Shown here one piece after another: positions 22,801 through 36,200 of a DNA stretch of 64,000 bases (position 1 is its first letter; the number at the start of each line of letters is the position of its first letter). Under the pieces are notes generated by a model. That model ran no database searches. It was not told the DNA's origin and worked only from the letters and a program-made list of their open reading frames with translations. This DNA is from Owenia fusiformis (taxonomy: Eukaryota; Annelida; Polychaeta; Sabellida; Oweniidae), in the NCBI GenBank assembly GCA_903813345.2, contig CAIIXF020000012.1:5953001-6017000 (forward strand). Reading direction: 5' to 3'. The translations under genes were made by a program, and so were the position numbers.

Positions 22801-24246
22801 AATTGAACTTTGTTCAATTTCCAAAATCTAGTTATTATTATTATTCCAGGCACGTTTTCTCAATAACCATAGGGTCTTCAGTAAAGTCAATCGGTTGGTC
22901 AATTTAGGTTTAGAATCTAGTTCCTCGGAAATTGGGTCAAATTTTTATCTAGGTCAAAGGTCAAGAACTAGGTCAAATCCAGTACTTTGTCACTTTTTTC
23001 GATTTTCTCGGTCGTCCTTCAATATTTTTGATCCGGGTTTTTTTCATTGTGTTCCTTATAAAAAAGAAGGAAACCTAGGGTCGATTTAGTTTTTTGATAT
23101 CTCAAACCGATTTCGAGATATCAGTGTCCGAAAACGAGGTCCAAAACAAAGTTCTCCGAATCAAATGTTAAGGATATTAGTCTTATAGGAAATTTTCTCA
23201 GGATTCCGAATCTAAAAACGAAATTTGGATCTGACTTCCAGTTCGGAAGTTATGGCGTTTTGAAAACTCAAAAATCGCTAAATTTGGTGCCCATGTTAAG
23301 TCAATGGGAAAAAATATTTTTTTGAAGTGAAAAATACGGAATATAGACTGAGTTCAGCTTCATATAATCAAAGCCTTTAAAAGAAGGGGACCTCAAAAGC
23401 CATCTAGCTTCACAATTTGGACACCGAAATGCCTAGGTCAAAATCTAGGTCAAATTCATAGGTTTTCCTTATTTTTTCGATTCTGACACTACACTTTAAT
23501 TATATTCTTCGAAATTCTGTATACATGTAGCCAAGAATATGCTAATAGTGTTAGCCTTTTGCCGTCAGAAAGTATTTTGACCCACTTTTGAGATATGGTG
23601 TCCGAAAAGTAGGTCAAAATAAAAAGTTCTCCAAATTGAATATATGAGTTATGAATTAAGGGAATAATTCTGTCAGGATTTTGAATCTGCAAACCAAATT
23701 TCAATCCGACTTCCGGTTCGGAAGTTATGGCGTGTCCGAAAAGTAGGTCAAAATAAAAAATCTCCAAATTTAACGTATGAGTTATGAATTAGGGGTAGAA
23801 TTTTGTCAGGAATCCGAATCTGAAAACCAAATTTCGATCCGACTTCCGGTTCGGAAGTGATAGCGTTTTGAAATTTCGAGAAAAATCGATCTGATGGTAT
23901 CCTGATAGAAAGTCAAGAGTAGAGAAGAAAATATTGAAAAATTCATCCATCCTTCCTATCTCATCCTACCCTATCCTTCCTATCTATCCTTCCTTCCTAT
24001 CTTTTCCTTCCTATCCTATCCTATCCTTTCTTCCTATTCTATTCTATCCTATCCTTCTTTCTTATTCTATCCTATCGTTCTTTCCTATTCTATCCTATCC
24101 TACCTTCCTATTTTATTTATCCATCTCTTTCTAGATGACTCAGCTTATTCTGGATGACTCGGCTTATTCTGGATGACTCGGCTAAAAAAAGTCTAGATCT
24201 GGAGTCTGAAATTGAACTTCGTTCAATTTCCAAAATCTAGTTATTC

Positions 24247-24277
<31 letters not shown>

Positions 24278-27200
24278 TCCTAACAGATTTTCTCTCCAAC
24301 TATAACATCTTACTTAATTCAACCTACATGGTTGACTAGGGAATGTATCTGGCTTTCTGGGAAATTAGGTCAAATTTTTATCTAGGTCAAAGGTCAAGAA
24401 CTAGGTCAAATCTAGTACTTTGTCACTTTTTCCCATTATCTCGGTCGTCCTTCAATATTTTTGATCCGGGTTTTTTTCATTGTGTTCCTCATAAAAAAGT
24501 AGAAAAGCTAGGGTCGATTTAGTTTTTTGGTATCTCAAACCGATTTCGAGATATCAGTGTCCAAAAACCAGGTCCAAAAAAAAGTTCTCCGAATCCAATG
24601 TCCAGGATATCAGTCTTATAGGAAATTTTCTCAGGATTCTGAATCTGAAAACCAAATTTCGATCTGACTCCTGGTTCAGAAGTTATGGCGTTTTCAAAGC
24701 TAAAAAACGCTAAATTTGGTGCCCCATGTTAAGTCAATGGGAAAAAATAATTTTTTGAAGTGTAAAATACTAAATATAGACTGAATACAGCTTAAGATAA
24801 TGAAAGCCTATAAACGAAGGGGACCTCAAAAGCTACCTAGCTTTAAAATTTGGACACCAAAATGCCTAGGTCAAAATCTAGGTCAAATTTTTAGTTTTAA
24901 CTTATTTTTGCGATTCTGACACTACACTTTAATGATTTGCTTCCAAATTTTGTAGACAGGTAGCAAAGAGTGTGCTAATAGTGTTAGGCTTTTGCCGTCA
25001 GAAAGTATATTGACTCACTTTTGAAATATGGTGTCCGAAAAGTAGGTCAAACTAAAAGGTTCTCCAAATTTAACGTATGAGTTATGAATAAAGGGTAGAA
25101 TTTTCTCAGGAATCCAAATCTGCAAATCAAATTTCAATCCGATTTTTGGTTTGGAATTTATGTTGTTTTGAAAGCTCAAAAATCGCTAAATTTGGTGCCC
25201 CATGTTATGGCAATGGGAAAAAAGATTTTTTTGAAGTGTAAAATACGAGATAAATACTGAGTACAGCTTCACATAATGAAAGCCTATAAAAGAAAGGGAC
25301 CTCAAAAGCTAGCTAGCTTCACAATTTGGTCACCAAAATGCCTAGGTCAAAATCTAGGTCAAATTTATAGTTTTAACTTATTTTTGCGATTCTGACACTA
25401 CACTTTAATTATTTGCTTCAAAATTTTGTATACAGGTAGTAAAGAGTGTGCTTATAGTGTTAGCCTTTTGCCGTCAGAAAGTATTTTGACCCACTTTTGA
25501 GATATAGTGTCCGAAAAGTAGGTCAACATGAAAGTTTCTCCAAATTTAACGTATGAGTTATGAATTAAGGGTAGAATTTTCTCAGGAATCCGAATCTGCA
25601 AATCAAATTTCAATCCGACACCTGGTTTGGAAGTAATGGCGTTTTGAAAAATTAAAAAATTGGTATTTTGATATCCCATGTTATGTCAATTATCTTTGTC
25701 ACTATTCGTCGTTATTCCTTTATCTTTTTTTCATCATGTAGCTTAAAGACAGTCCTTTCATTATTGTAACTGTCTTTTTTGATTACTCTTACCGATTTTG
25801 AGGAATGGCGTCTGGAAAGTAGGTCAACATAAAAAGTTTTCAAAATTTAATGTATGAGTTATGACACAAACGTAGAATTTTCTCAGAAATTCGAATCTGC
25901 AAACCAAATTTCGACCCAAATTCTGGTTAGATAGTTATAGCTGTTTGAAGTCTCGAAAAGTCGACATTATGATATCCCCATGTTAAGCCAATGTAGACAA
26001 AGATAAGCTACTTAAGAGTTGTCTAAATGTCTGTATTCTAGATGACTCAGCTTATTCTGAATGGCTCAGCTAACAGTATTTTGGATGACTTAGCTTAAAA
26101 AAAGTTTTAAATCTGGAGTCTTAAATTGAACTTGTTCAATTTACATGTCTAGTTATTTGTGATATAAATATTCCATAAGATTGGTTTCTAGGAATATTTC
26201 CAGATAGATCAGGATATGAGACTATTTGGAAATTGAAGTTTTCCCTTTTGTCGTATAGTTTTGTAGTGATTTGTTTATTTACTATTTTCATTTGTATGTC
26301 CAGAAAAGTTGTTTCTGTATCCTTCTCATTTTCCTTGTTTAACACTAGTTCTTCAGGATAGATGTTCTTCATATCAGTCTCCATTTCTCCGTCGTTGTTT
26401 ATAGTACATAAATCATCGATGAATCTTGTAGTTTTAGCATATTTTAGTACTTTGGAGTAGTCTTCCCTATACATTTTCTCAATGGCTTGAAATTCATAAC
26501 TGTATAAGTATAGGTTTGCCATATATGGCGCCGGATCGATTCCCAACGGACGGACGGACGGACTGACGGACGGACAGACAGACGGACAAGTGAGTGATTG
26601 CAAAAGCTCACCATGTGAGCTAAAAATACACGATTGCAGCAGGTTTGAATTCTGGCAGTCATTTTTCTTAATTTTTGAACCATAAAACATTTTCTTAATA
26701 TATTTTTACTTGAAAGAATAGTCATATTTATTACTTTCATGGGTTTTAGTTTACAGATAAAAGTTTGGTTTGTCTCTTTATATAAAAACCATTCAACCCC
26801 TGTACGATATAATCTTATGAGTATGTATGAGCACGAAGTATAAGATAATATAGGTATTTACACAAAACGAATTAATTGTAGTATAATCAGTAGAGCTGGC
26901 ATCAAATGTCGGAATGGTCGATTGTCAGTCAAATGCTCTCTGCGACACCCATGTCGACACAACGCCTCTTGATCGACAGTCGGAACTCACAACATAATAA
27001 GCTATTTCCCTATGAATTAAAATCTTTGTTACTACCTGCTGTATGGTGTATTTTAGTGAAGTTTTACCGCCTACATTTTCAAATTTTCTTTTTTGTTTTC
27101 ATCGACTTCCTGCTCTCGAATTAGGTCTCGGGGCCCCTCGAGATTTATCCTCGAGATTTATTTTCAATGGCTGCCCGGAAATAACAGAAATCGTAGTTTT

Positions 27201-30200
27201 ATGTCTATCTATTGCTTTTTCGTCAAAGTCTGATACTTGAACATGGTTTACCTGTTAGTTAAATATAAAACATACAACTGAGGATGACTATTGTGCATCG
27301 TATTGCTAATTACAAGCCTAGAAAATCTAAAATTCAGATGGATTTTCTTCAAAATTTTTTTCATTTTTCGAATATCATTGGACCCGACAATGTCGATATC
27401 GTTGTCGATCGAGAGCTCCGACATGTCGACATTAAAATCCTATTCGATGCCAGCTTTAATAATCAGTCTGTTCATGCTTGCTCCCCCTCCCACTCATTGA
27501 ATATATGATCAATTTCAATTATTACATAACAAATGTTTCCATTATTGACAAAATGTTTCCTATTTATATATCTATAACACTATAGTTTCTTTCTTGAAAA
27601 CTACATAAGTAAACATTAAACTTTCAGAGGTAACTGATCTCATGAAAGACCTTGGTGACCAAATAAATGAATGTGACCAAGCAACCGAACTGGGAAAACA
27701 GGCAGATTTGATGTGTCAGCTTGGGGAAGAGCACATCAAATCCATTGAAAAATCAGACAAATGGAATGAACATTGCATTTGGTCCTGTGCATTATATAAT
27801 TCTGCAAAGCGAAGAATCGAGAAGCTGAAAAGTAACCCTTCAAACAATGCAGACACCTCTCCAATTCATGACTTAGAATATATTGACAAACAGATTCAAT
27901 GTATAGAAAATAAATTCCTTGAGAAGTTATCGAAACGTTGTGATGTTTCAACAATAACCTCAACGAAGAAGTACAGAGATGCATTGGAGAAAATTAGAGA
28001 ATATTCTATAACAAATGTTAATGATATAATCGAGAAGCACATGGTGATTGATGACATAACAATAGACATGAAAGAGGAAAAGGAAAAAGAAACAATAAAA
28101 CAGAGTAAAGAGTTCTATGACCAACTCACAAAACAGCTGTTAGGTTTTTATGAGTCTATTATCAATGACTGCATTTCTGTTTTAGGACATCCTGAGTGTA
28201 CATTTTCTTTTATAGCACTTGGGTCCATATCCCGAAAAGAGGTCACTGCTTATTCCGATATTGAGTGGGCAATATTGTACGATCCTTTAGATAAAGACCC
28301 TGATTATGTCAAAACACAATTGCGCATGATAGCTTATTATATGCACTTAAAGGTGCTAAACCTTGGGGAAACATTGTTAAACTGCTTAGACATACCTGTT
28401 CTAACAGATTATAACAATCACCTTCCACATGACATGAAATTGAAAGAAAATGACTTTTATGATGAAGCAACCCCAAGAGGAGTCTCTTTTGATGGAGCAC
28501 AACCCTATGCTAGCAAGACAGCTATTGGCAGGAAATCAGGAGAGGATCCCGATAAACCTCCCGAACTTGAACTTATCATGACTGTTAAAGAAATGAGCAA
28601 GTATCAATTTACAGATAAATCACTGAAAGAGGGTTATCACCTCAGTGATGTTCTAATGACTTCAACTCTAATAAGTGGAAATGGAGAACTATGGAAAGAG
28701 TATGACAAAGAAGTACATAAAATACTAACCTCAAAATCTTCAACAAATGAAAATATTACTGTAGGACAAGAACGTGGGTTGGAGACATTAAGGAAAGATA
28801 TTAAGAAATACCTCAAACACCCTCTGTCATCAAAATCTTTCACCAAGAAAATGCATACAAAGCATGATATATATAGATTTGCTACAATCACAATCAATGT
28901 TCTGAAACTAATGCATGGTTGTACATCATCTGCCCCTCTGGATGTGTTAGAAGAACTGCGAGAGAAGAAGATATTGACTGAAAGGGCAAAGACCGATTTG
29001 CAAATAATGGTTTGTACAGTCATTAACCTAAGACATATGGTATATGGCAGTTACAAGCAACAGAAAGAATTGATATCCTTCCTTGAAAGTGATAATCTCA
29101 ATGGTGAACCAAAAGAGGTGATGCCAGTGAGGAGTTTTACAGCCATAATAAGGTTCTACATTACCTTCTTGCCATGGTGCCGATTTCTCCAGTCAAACAT
29201 GACTGTAAAAGGCAGCTGGTTATATTTAGACAGATACATTGAGGAAAGTCACGAAGTCAAGGGAGAGTTCTACAAAAACATTTATATCTATAAATATGCA
29301 CTTACTGCATACAAGGCAGAACTTGAATCACTTCTTGAAAGCAAGGGTCATGAGAGACAAATATTGAAAATAAAGAATGTAATAGGTTCATTATATGAGT
29401 CACAGGGCAAATGCAAAGAGGCATTGGAATATTACAAGGACATCCTTATCATGTGTGAGAAAAATGAAGATAAAAGTGGGATCGCCTTATCACTAAATAA
29501 TATAGGAAACATGCATAAAAACCTGGGCAACCATTACGAAGCACTAATACATCTTCATGAAAGTCTAAATATTTATAACAAGATCCATTACAGAGACATT
29601 GCTAGATCCCTAAATAACTTAGGAAATATGTACTACACGCTTGGAGACCAATGTGAAGCACTGAAATATCATCAGGACAGTCTAGACATGCGTAGAAAGA
29701 TATATCGAAACAATGAGCAGCAACATCCAGATATTGCCTCATCACTTAATAACATAGGAAATGTGTACAAAAAGCTTAGAGAGCTGCACAAAGCATTAGA
29801 ATATCATAAAGAGAGTCTAGATATGCGTAGAATGATCTACAAAGATATAAAAAGACAACCTAATAACCCAAGGAAACCTTTGCTAGACCAAGATAGTTCA
29901 CACCCAGAGATTGCCAATTCACTCTGCAACCTAGGAAATGTACATGCTAAAATGGGAGATTATGAGAAAGCGTTGGATTATAATAAGAAAAGTCTAGCAA
30001 TGCGTGTACAAATCTATCAAGATTCTTCTCATCAAAAAGAAACTGAGAATGATGGATCGGAGGAAGCTGTGAAACTAAGTAGAGAGCTGTTCATCTCCAC
30101 AGATTCAATGCATAGGCGGGAGTCACAAGCATCTTGTCAATCAAATATGAGCCTCGTCAATGAAAAGAGCCCTCGTGGAGAGCTGACTAGTTCATCAGAT

Positions 30201-33200
30201 ACCATCAATTCCATTAATTTTAGGAATGAGGATGTAAAAACAAAAAGAGTCACTCCCCACCCAGATGTTGCTTCCTCACTGTACAGCATTGGAAAAGTGT
30301 ATGGTAAGATGAGATGGCATACTAAAGCAATGCAATTCCATGAAGTCAGCCTTGATATGAAAAGATCGATCCATGAAAATGACCTGAACACAGATATTGC
30401 GTCTTCATTGTATCGTATAGGAGATCTATATTGTGAGATAGGAGATCAAAAATCCGCACTTGAACATCATCAGCAAAGTCTCGCAATAAGAAAACAAATC
30501 TACAAAGACCACCCCCACCTAGATGTTGCTCGTTCACTGTACAGCATAGGATACGTATATTGTGAGATGGAAGATCTTTCCGAAGCACTTGAACATCACA
30601 CACAATGTCTTTTGATGAGAAAAAAAATCCACTCAGACAAGCCCCATCATGATACCTCTAATTCCCTGTACCAAATAGCTAGGGTGTATAGTATGAGTGA
30701 AGATAATGATAAAGCACTGGATAAACACAAGGATTGTATGGCAATGAGGAAACAAATACACAAAGATAGTCCTCAACATGCAGATATTGCTCAATCACTG
30801 TACATGATAGGACTGGTATACGAGAGGATGGGAAAGGACACTGAAAAATATGGATATCATCAAGAAAGTCTTGAAATGACAAAAGAAATCAACAGAAGCA
30901 GTGAAATGCCAAATCCAAATGCTCTGCACAAGATAGGTTACTTATATGCCCACATGGGATATAACACAGAAGCATTAACAAACTTTCAAAAAAGTCTAGA
31001 AATAAGACCAAGCAAGATAGACCCAGATGCTGCAAGAACAATGTTTAATATTGGAAGGGTGTACCGTAAAATGGGAGAAAAAACCAAAGCCCTGAAATAC
31101 CACCAGGACAGTCTTCAAATAAGAAGAGAAATCTACCAACAAAGTTCCCACCAGGATGTTTCTAGTTCACTGTACAATATAGGTATCATATATAGTGAAA
31201 TGGGAGAGAACACCAAAGCATTGGATTCTTTTCAGGAAAGTGTCAAAATAAGAAAGCAACTCAATCAAGAGCAAAATTTATTTGTTAGTACTCTGTACTA
31301 CATGGGCATTGTACATGATAAGATGGGAGAACACACAAAGGCAAAAGACTATCATCGTCAAGTCTTGGAAATATATAAAGAGATCCATCAAGATTGTCCC
31401 CATCCAAATATTGCTAGATCACTGTACAAACTTGGAAATACATATGATGATCTTGAACAAGCGGTTAAGTATCATCAAGATGGACTCGCAATGTATAAAA
31501 AAATCCATAAAGATAGGCCTCATCAAGATGTTACTAGATCACTGCGAAGTTTAGGCAAGGTGGAGGAAAACAAAGGGGATTACAAACAAGCTTTGAATTA
31601 TTATCATGAAAGTCTCGACATGGCACTGCAATATGGTAGTGATTGTCATTCTGATTACCAAGAAGCTTTAAAATTGATAGATCAGTGCAACAAAAAAACT
31701 AATAAAATCAAAATGCAAAATGATTCTATCGCACCAAAGTTTGGAAGGTTGAAGGATAGGATTTTAAGGAAACAGATGTAACTAAATTGAAACAAATACT
31801 GATGTCTTGTAATATGTGCAGATTAATTCATCAAGACTTTCTCCATAAGTGCACAACATACCAATAGAATTAGAATACGTTCACATTTGATAATAACCGT
31901 AAGCTGATACTAGACCAAACTAGTACACTTTGAGTATGAAAAATCATCATAGACAGCAATGAAAATAATAATGTACAATAACACTGTCTCTATAGAAAAA
32001 CAAAACAATTCATAAGCTTCAGTCTGTCCCAATATTGGGTCATAAAACTAACACAACGTAGAGGTAGAAATTAATGTAAGGCAACATAAGAGTGCTTGCG
32101 AACTTTATAATAACAGGTTGCAGCTGGCTCAAACTGTCCATGGTCGTCATCAAGTTTGTTCAACTCGATAAGAGGAAGAACTGCTTGATCTCGATCAAAG
32201 ATACAAAAGTGAAAAGGAGAGTGAAATATGGTTATATACCAAAGAGAAACTGGAAAACAAAATATATCATTCACCCATCAATGTATGCAGTGACATATAA
32301 GTCTAAATTAAAATCAATTTTACAAGTGAAAGATTATGCTATCATACGCAATTGGGTTTTTAAGATATTTTCACTTAAAATTTGTTTTAATAGGTGAATC
32401 CTGAAATCATTCACATAAGAAGGCCTCATTGTCTTATAGCTCCGTCGATGAAATATTTTACTCATGTCTCCCTAGATTTACCTTTGCATGGGTTTATTTT
32501 TCTATTAAATGTGCGTCCAATGCATTGTTTTAAACAGCATACAGTTATGCAGTTACTGCAAGCTGTTTTAAACAATGAAGTTGGATGGACATGGATAATG
32601 CCTCCATCCTTCTGTACATCCATTCCAAACCTCCAATGCATTGTTTAAAACAGCATACAGTTATGCAGCTACTGCATGCTGTTTTAAACAATGAAGTTGA
32701 ATGAACATGTATAATGCATCCATCCTTCTGCGTATCCATTCCAAATCAGAATATCATGGGTAAAAAATCCTGTTAGGGTGCTATATGTAGTTTGCTGCAT
32801 TCTGTACAATTTTTGGTCATTTCCCTTTGGCATTTGTGCTTACATATTTATAGGCAGATGTCTTATAGAAATACAAGTTCTACTCCCAAGTTGTCTTTTC
32901 AAAATGTTTGACAATGTAGAATCTATCATATTATGTAAGTCATGTGTATTTAGATCATATGGTATTTGATGATGTAGAATTCATATTATTGTATAAGACT
33001 TGTTCATTTGAATCATACTGTACTTGAATAATGCTTGACAATATGTAAGACATGACTATTTGGAATATACTTGGACTTTGTTTTATAATGTACAATTTAT
33101 ACTATTATCCGTGACTATTATGTATAACTTGTGTATCTGGATTATACTGCACTTGAATAGTGTTTGGCAATAAGTAAGATATGTATATTTGGAATATACT

Positions 33201-36200
33201 TGAACTTTGTTTTACTATGTACAATTCATACTATTATAAAGGACTATTATGTACAATTTGTGTATTTGGATTATACCGTGTACTTGAATTGTGCTTTACA
33301 ATATAGGATTTACAATATTATGTAAAACTTGTGTATTTGGATTAGATTTGAATATTGTTTGACAGTAAGGAATCTATAATTATCATTATATTCAATACTT
33401 GTGTATGTAGATTAAACAGTAAGAATAGTTTTTAAAATGTAGAACACATCACATGTAAGATTGATTATTTTGGTCAGGGTAAAATAGTGTTCAATTATAA
33501 GGAATCTATCACATCATTAAAGATGTGTGTATTTAGCTTATATTATTATCATCCTTTTAAGCTTCATATTAGATGTATAGTTTGATGCTGTATAATTCAT
33601 CCTATTATGTAAGACTTATGTAATTGGATTGTTTGATGATGTAGAATTCATCCTATTAGGTAATACTTATGTACTTGGATCATAGTTTGATGATACAGAA
33701 TTTATCATATTATGTAAAACTTATGTAATTGGATTGTTTGATGATGTAGAATTCATCCTATTAGGTAATACTTATGTACTTGGATCATAGTTTGATGATA
33801 CAGAATTTATCATATTATGTAAAACTTATGTACTTGGATTATAGTTTGATGATGTAGGATCCATCCTATTATGTAATACTTATGTACTTGGATCATAGTT
33901 TGATGATACAGAATTTATCATATTATGTAATACTTATGTACTTGGATTATAGTTTGATGATGTAGGATCCATCCTATTATGTAATACTTATGTACTTGGA
34001 TCATAGTTTGATGATACAGAATTTATCATATTATGTAATACTTATGTACTTGGATTATAGTTTGATGATGTAGGATCCATCCTATTATGTAATACTTATG
34101 TACTTGGATCATAGTTTGATGATACAGAATTTATCACATTATGTAATACTTATGTACTTGGATTATAGTTTGATGATACAGAATTCATCTTATTATGTAT
34201 CTTTTCATTTTCTTAAGCTATTACAATTTATTCGCTTCTAATATTGGCTTGTACAGTGAATATTTTGTAAACTAATACTGAAGGCAAGGATGGACGAGGG
34301 CCAACAAATTGTCTAACTAAAGATAAGACCTTGTATTGATAGCATTTTAAAAGTCTACCTCTCTAAATGTTTTTATCTGAAGAACTACAGTATATGTATA
34401 AAACTTATCTTGTTGTCTGTTCCAACTTTATCTATTAAATTGCACTCATTTTAATCAGCAATATGTTCTACTCTTTGTAATTTATTTTATTACAATAGGT
34501 GACACCAAGGGTACAGTTATGTATTGCTATGTTTGAGAAATATGTGAGTCATTTATACATGCTCAGGTTCAACTATACCACTGGGCGGTCCAGAAGCAAG
34601 GGGGGGCAAATTTCAAATCCCAAAAAACTTTCTGTGTTTGTGCAGAAAATAATTTAGGCCCTAAGCCACAATATGTTTCGATAGTTTGGCCTAAAAAAGG
34701 CCCAAAAAGGCCAAGTAATGACCGCAAAGGTCAACTAATTAAAACCATACAAAATTTTTGGGCCCAACATTTTTTTCTGGGCCCATCCCATGCCCCCCCC
34801 TGGATCCGCCAGTGTATACATACTACAAAATGCACTGACTGACTCAGTCTGTGACATACAGTATTAGACATGCCAGTAACAAAGCTCAAGTTTTAATCAA
34901 TATTGTTTTAATGTAATTGGAGCCAGTATGTTGTGTATTTATTTGAATCCAGTTACCTCTGCATTTACTTGAATGTTCAGACATGCATATATACATGTCC
35001 AGATGCCATTAAGTTTTACCTTTTTTATAACTATGTATAGGGTTGTTGAATATTTTGATTTAAGGTATTTTTAAAATTAGGTAGAAAAAATGTACAAACA
35101 TAAGTATTGGAAAGTCCAAGAATACTTTGTACTTTATTGTAATATATTGAGGATTCTAATATGATACATGATGTCACAATAGCTAGAACAATTGATAAAC
35201 TGGTCTATATGGAGTATGCATGACCGCTAAAATTCATAAATGCAAATAGTTGTGTTTCTTGTCTGTTTATCATATTAGAATTGTAACAAACACATCGATT
35301 TTATGATTTATGTCAAATATATGACCTCAAATTTTATTCTGGTCATTACGAAAGACCTCAATCGCTATGCGATTTCGGTCTTTTAATAATGAACAGAATA
35401 AAAATTTCTATCATATATTACGCCATGAATCATAAAATCTCGGTCTTTATTCCTTAAGTATAAACATTAAATTTTAACATAAACATTTAACATTAAATAT
35501 AAAATACTGAAATGAAATAAGAGTAATAAATTTGAAAAGAAAAATTTGTTTATCTTTGTTTGAGTAAAAAGCTTGAGAGAATTTGTATATTATAAAAATT
35601 GATCATAGTAAATCAAAACAGAGATATCTTATCAAAATACATATGCAGAAAACTTGTATATTTTTGAAAGACGCTCATGTAAACATTTTTCAGCTTCATC
35701 ATTTGTTCACCTGAATTACTCCATTGTCATTTTCAATTATTAAAAAACTATTGGATGCCTCTGCAGCAATTGCAGGTCAGAAAAATGGTGAATTTACATA
35801 GAGGTTATTTACTGGGGAGGGGAAAGAATATGGGCTTTATTCAAAGGGAAAATATGATATTTCATATTGTCACGACGTAGAAATTCCCAGAGAGGTGAAT
35901 ACAATTTAATGAAGGGAATGAGATTTTTTTCAATATCAAAAATATTCACTGGGAAGTAGTAGAGTCCCTGCTATTCTGAATGCTTTTGGTTGATCTTTAA
36001 GATGTGTTTAGCAAAATGAGATGTTTTACAACAGACATTATCTTTATTGTACAACATATTAACAATATAAGTACCACTTTATAAAAGTTAACAACTGAAA
36101 CAATTAAAACATGACAGTATCATCAACTGGTTGAATGATAAAATGCAGGCACAAAAATAATGGCTATAACACACCCTATGCAGACAGAGCCTGTGGGAAA

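Larger units (their letters stand above)
19317..26147. mobile_element. 6.8-kb block of 1.4-kb complex-satellite/TIR units inserted in the RT fragment
   Basis: About four tandem units, roughly 19317-21404, 21405-22835, 22836-24242 and 24243-26147. Each starts near the word GAAATTGGGTCAAATTTTTA and ends in CTGGAGTCTGAAATTGAAC, a 23-bp palindrome (arms GAAATTGAAC/GTTCAATTTC; 21368-21390 and equivalents). The spacing of that end is 1433, 1407 and 1914 bp. Three units carry a CCTATCCTTCC-type microsatellite. The block starts with palindromes using the same AGACTCCAGAT word found inverted at the unit ends, which suggests a TIR-bearing element amplified in place. It is flanked by AT on both sides. 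No long ORF or transposase is seen. Confidence 0.65.

Noticed and set aside
31282-31554. 90-codon plus-strand ORF inside the TPR exon
   Set aside because: Out-of-frame shadow of the TPR repeats.
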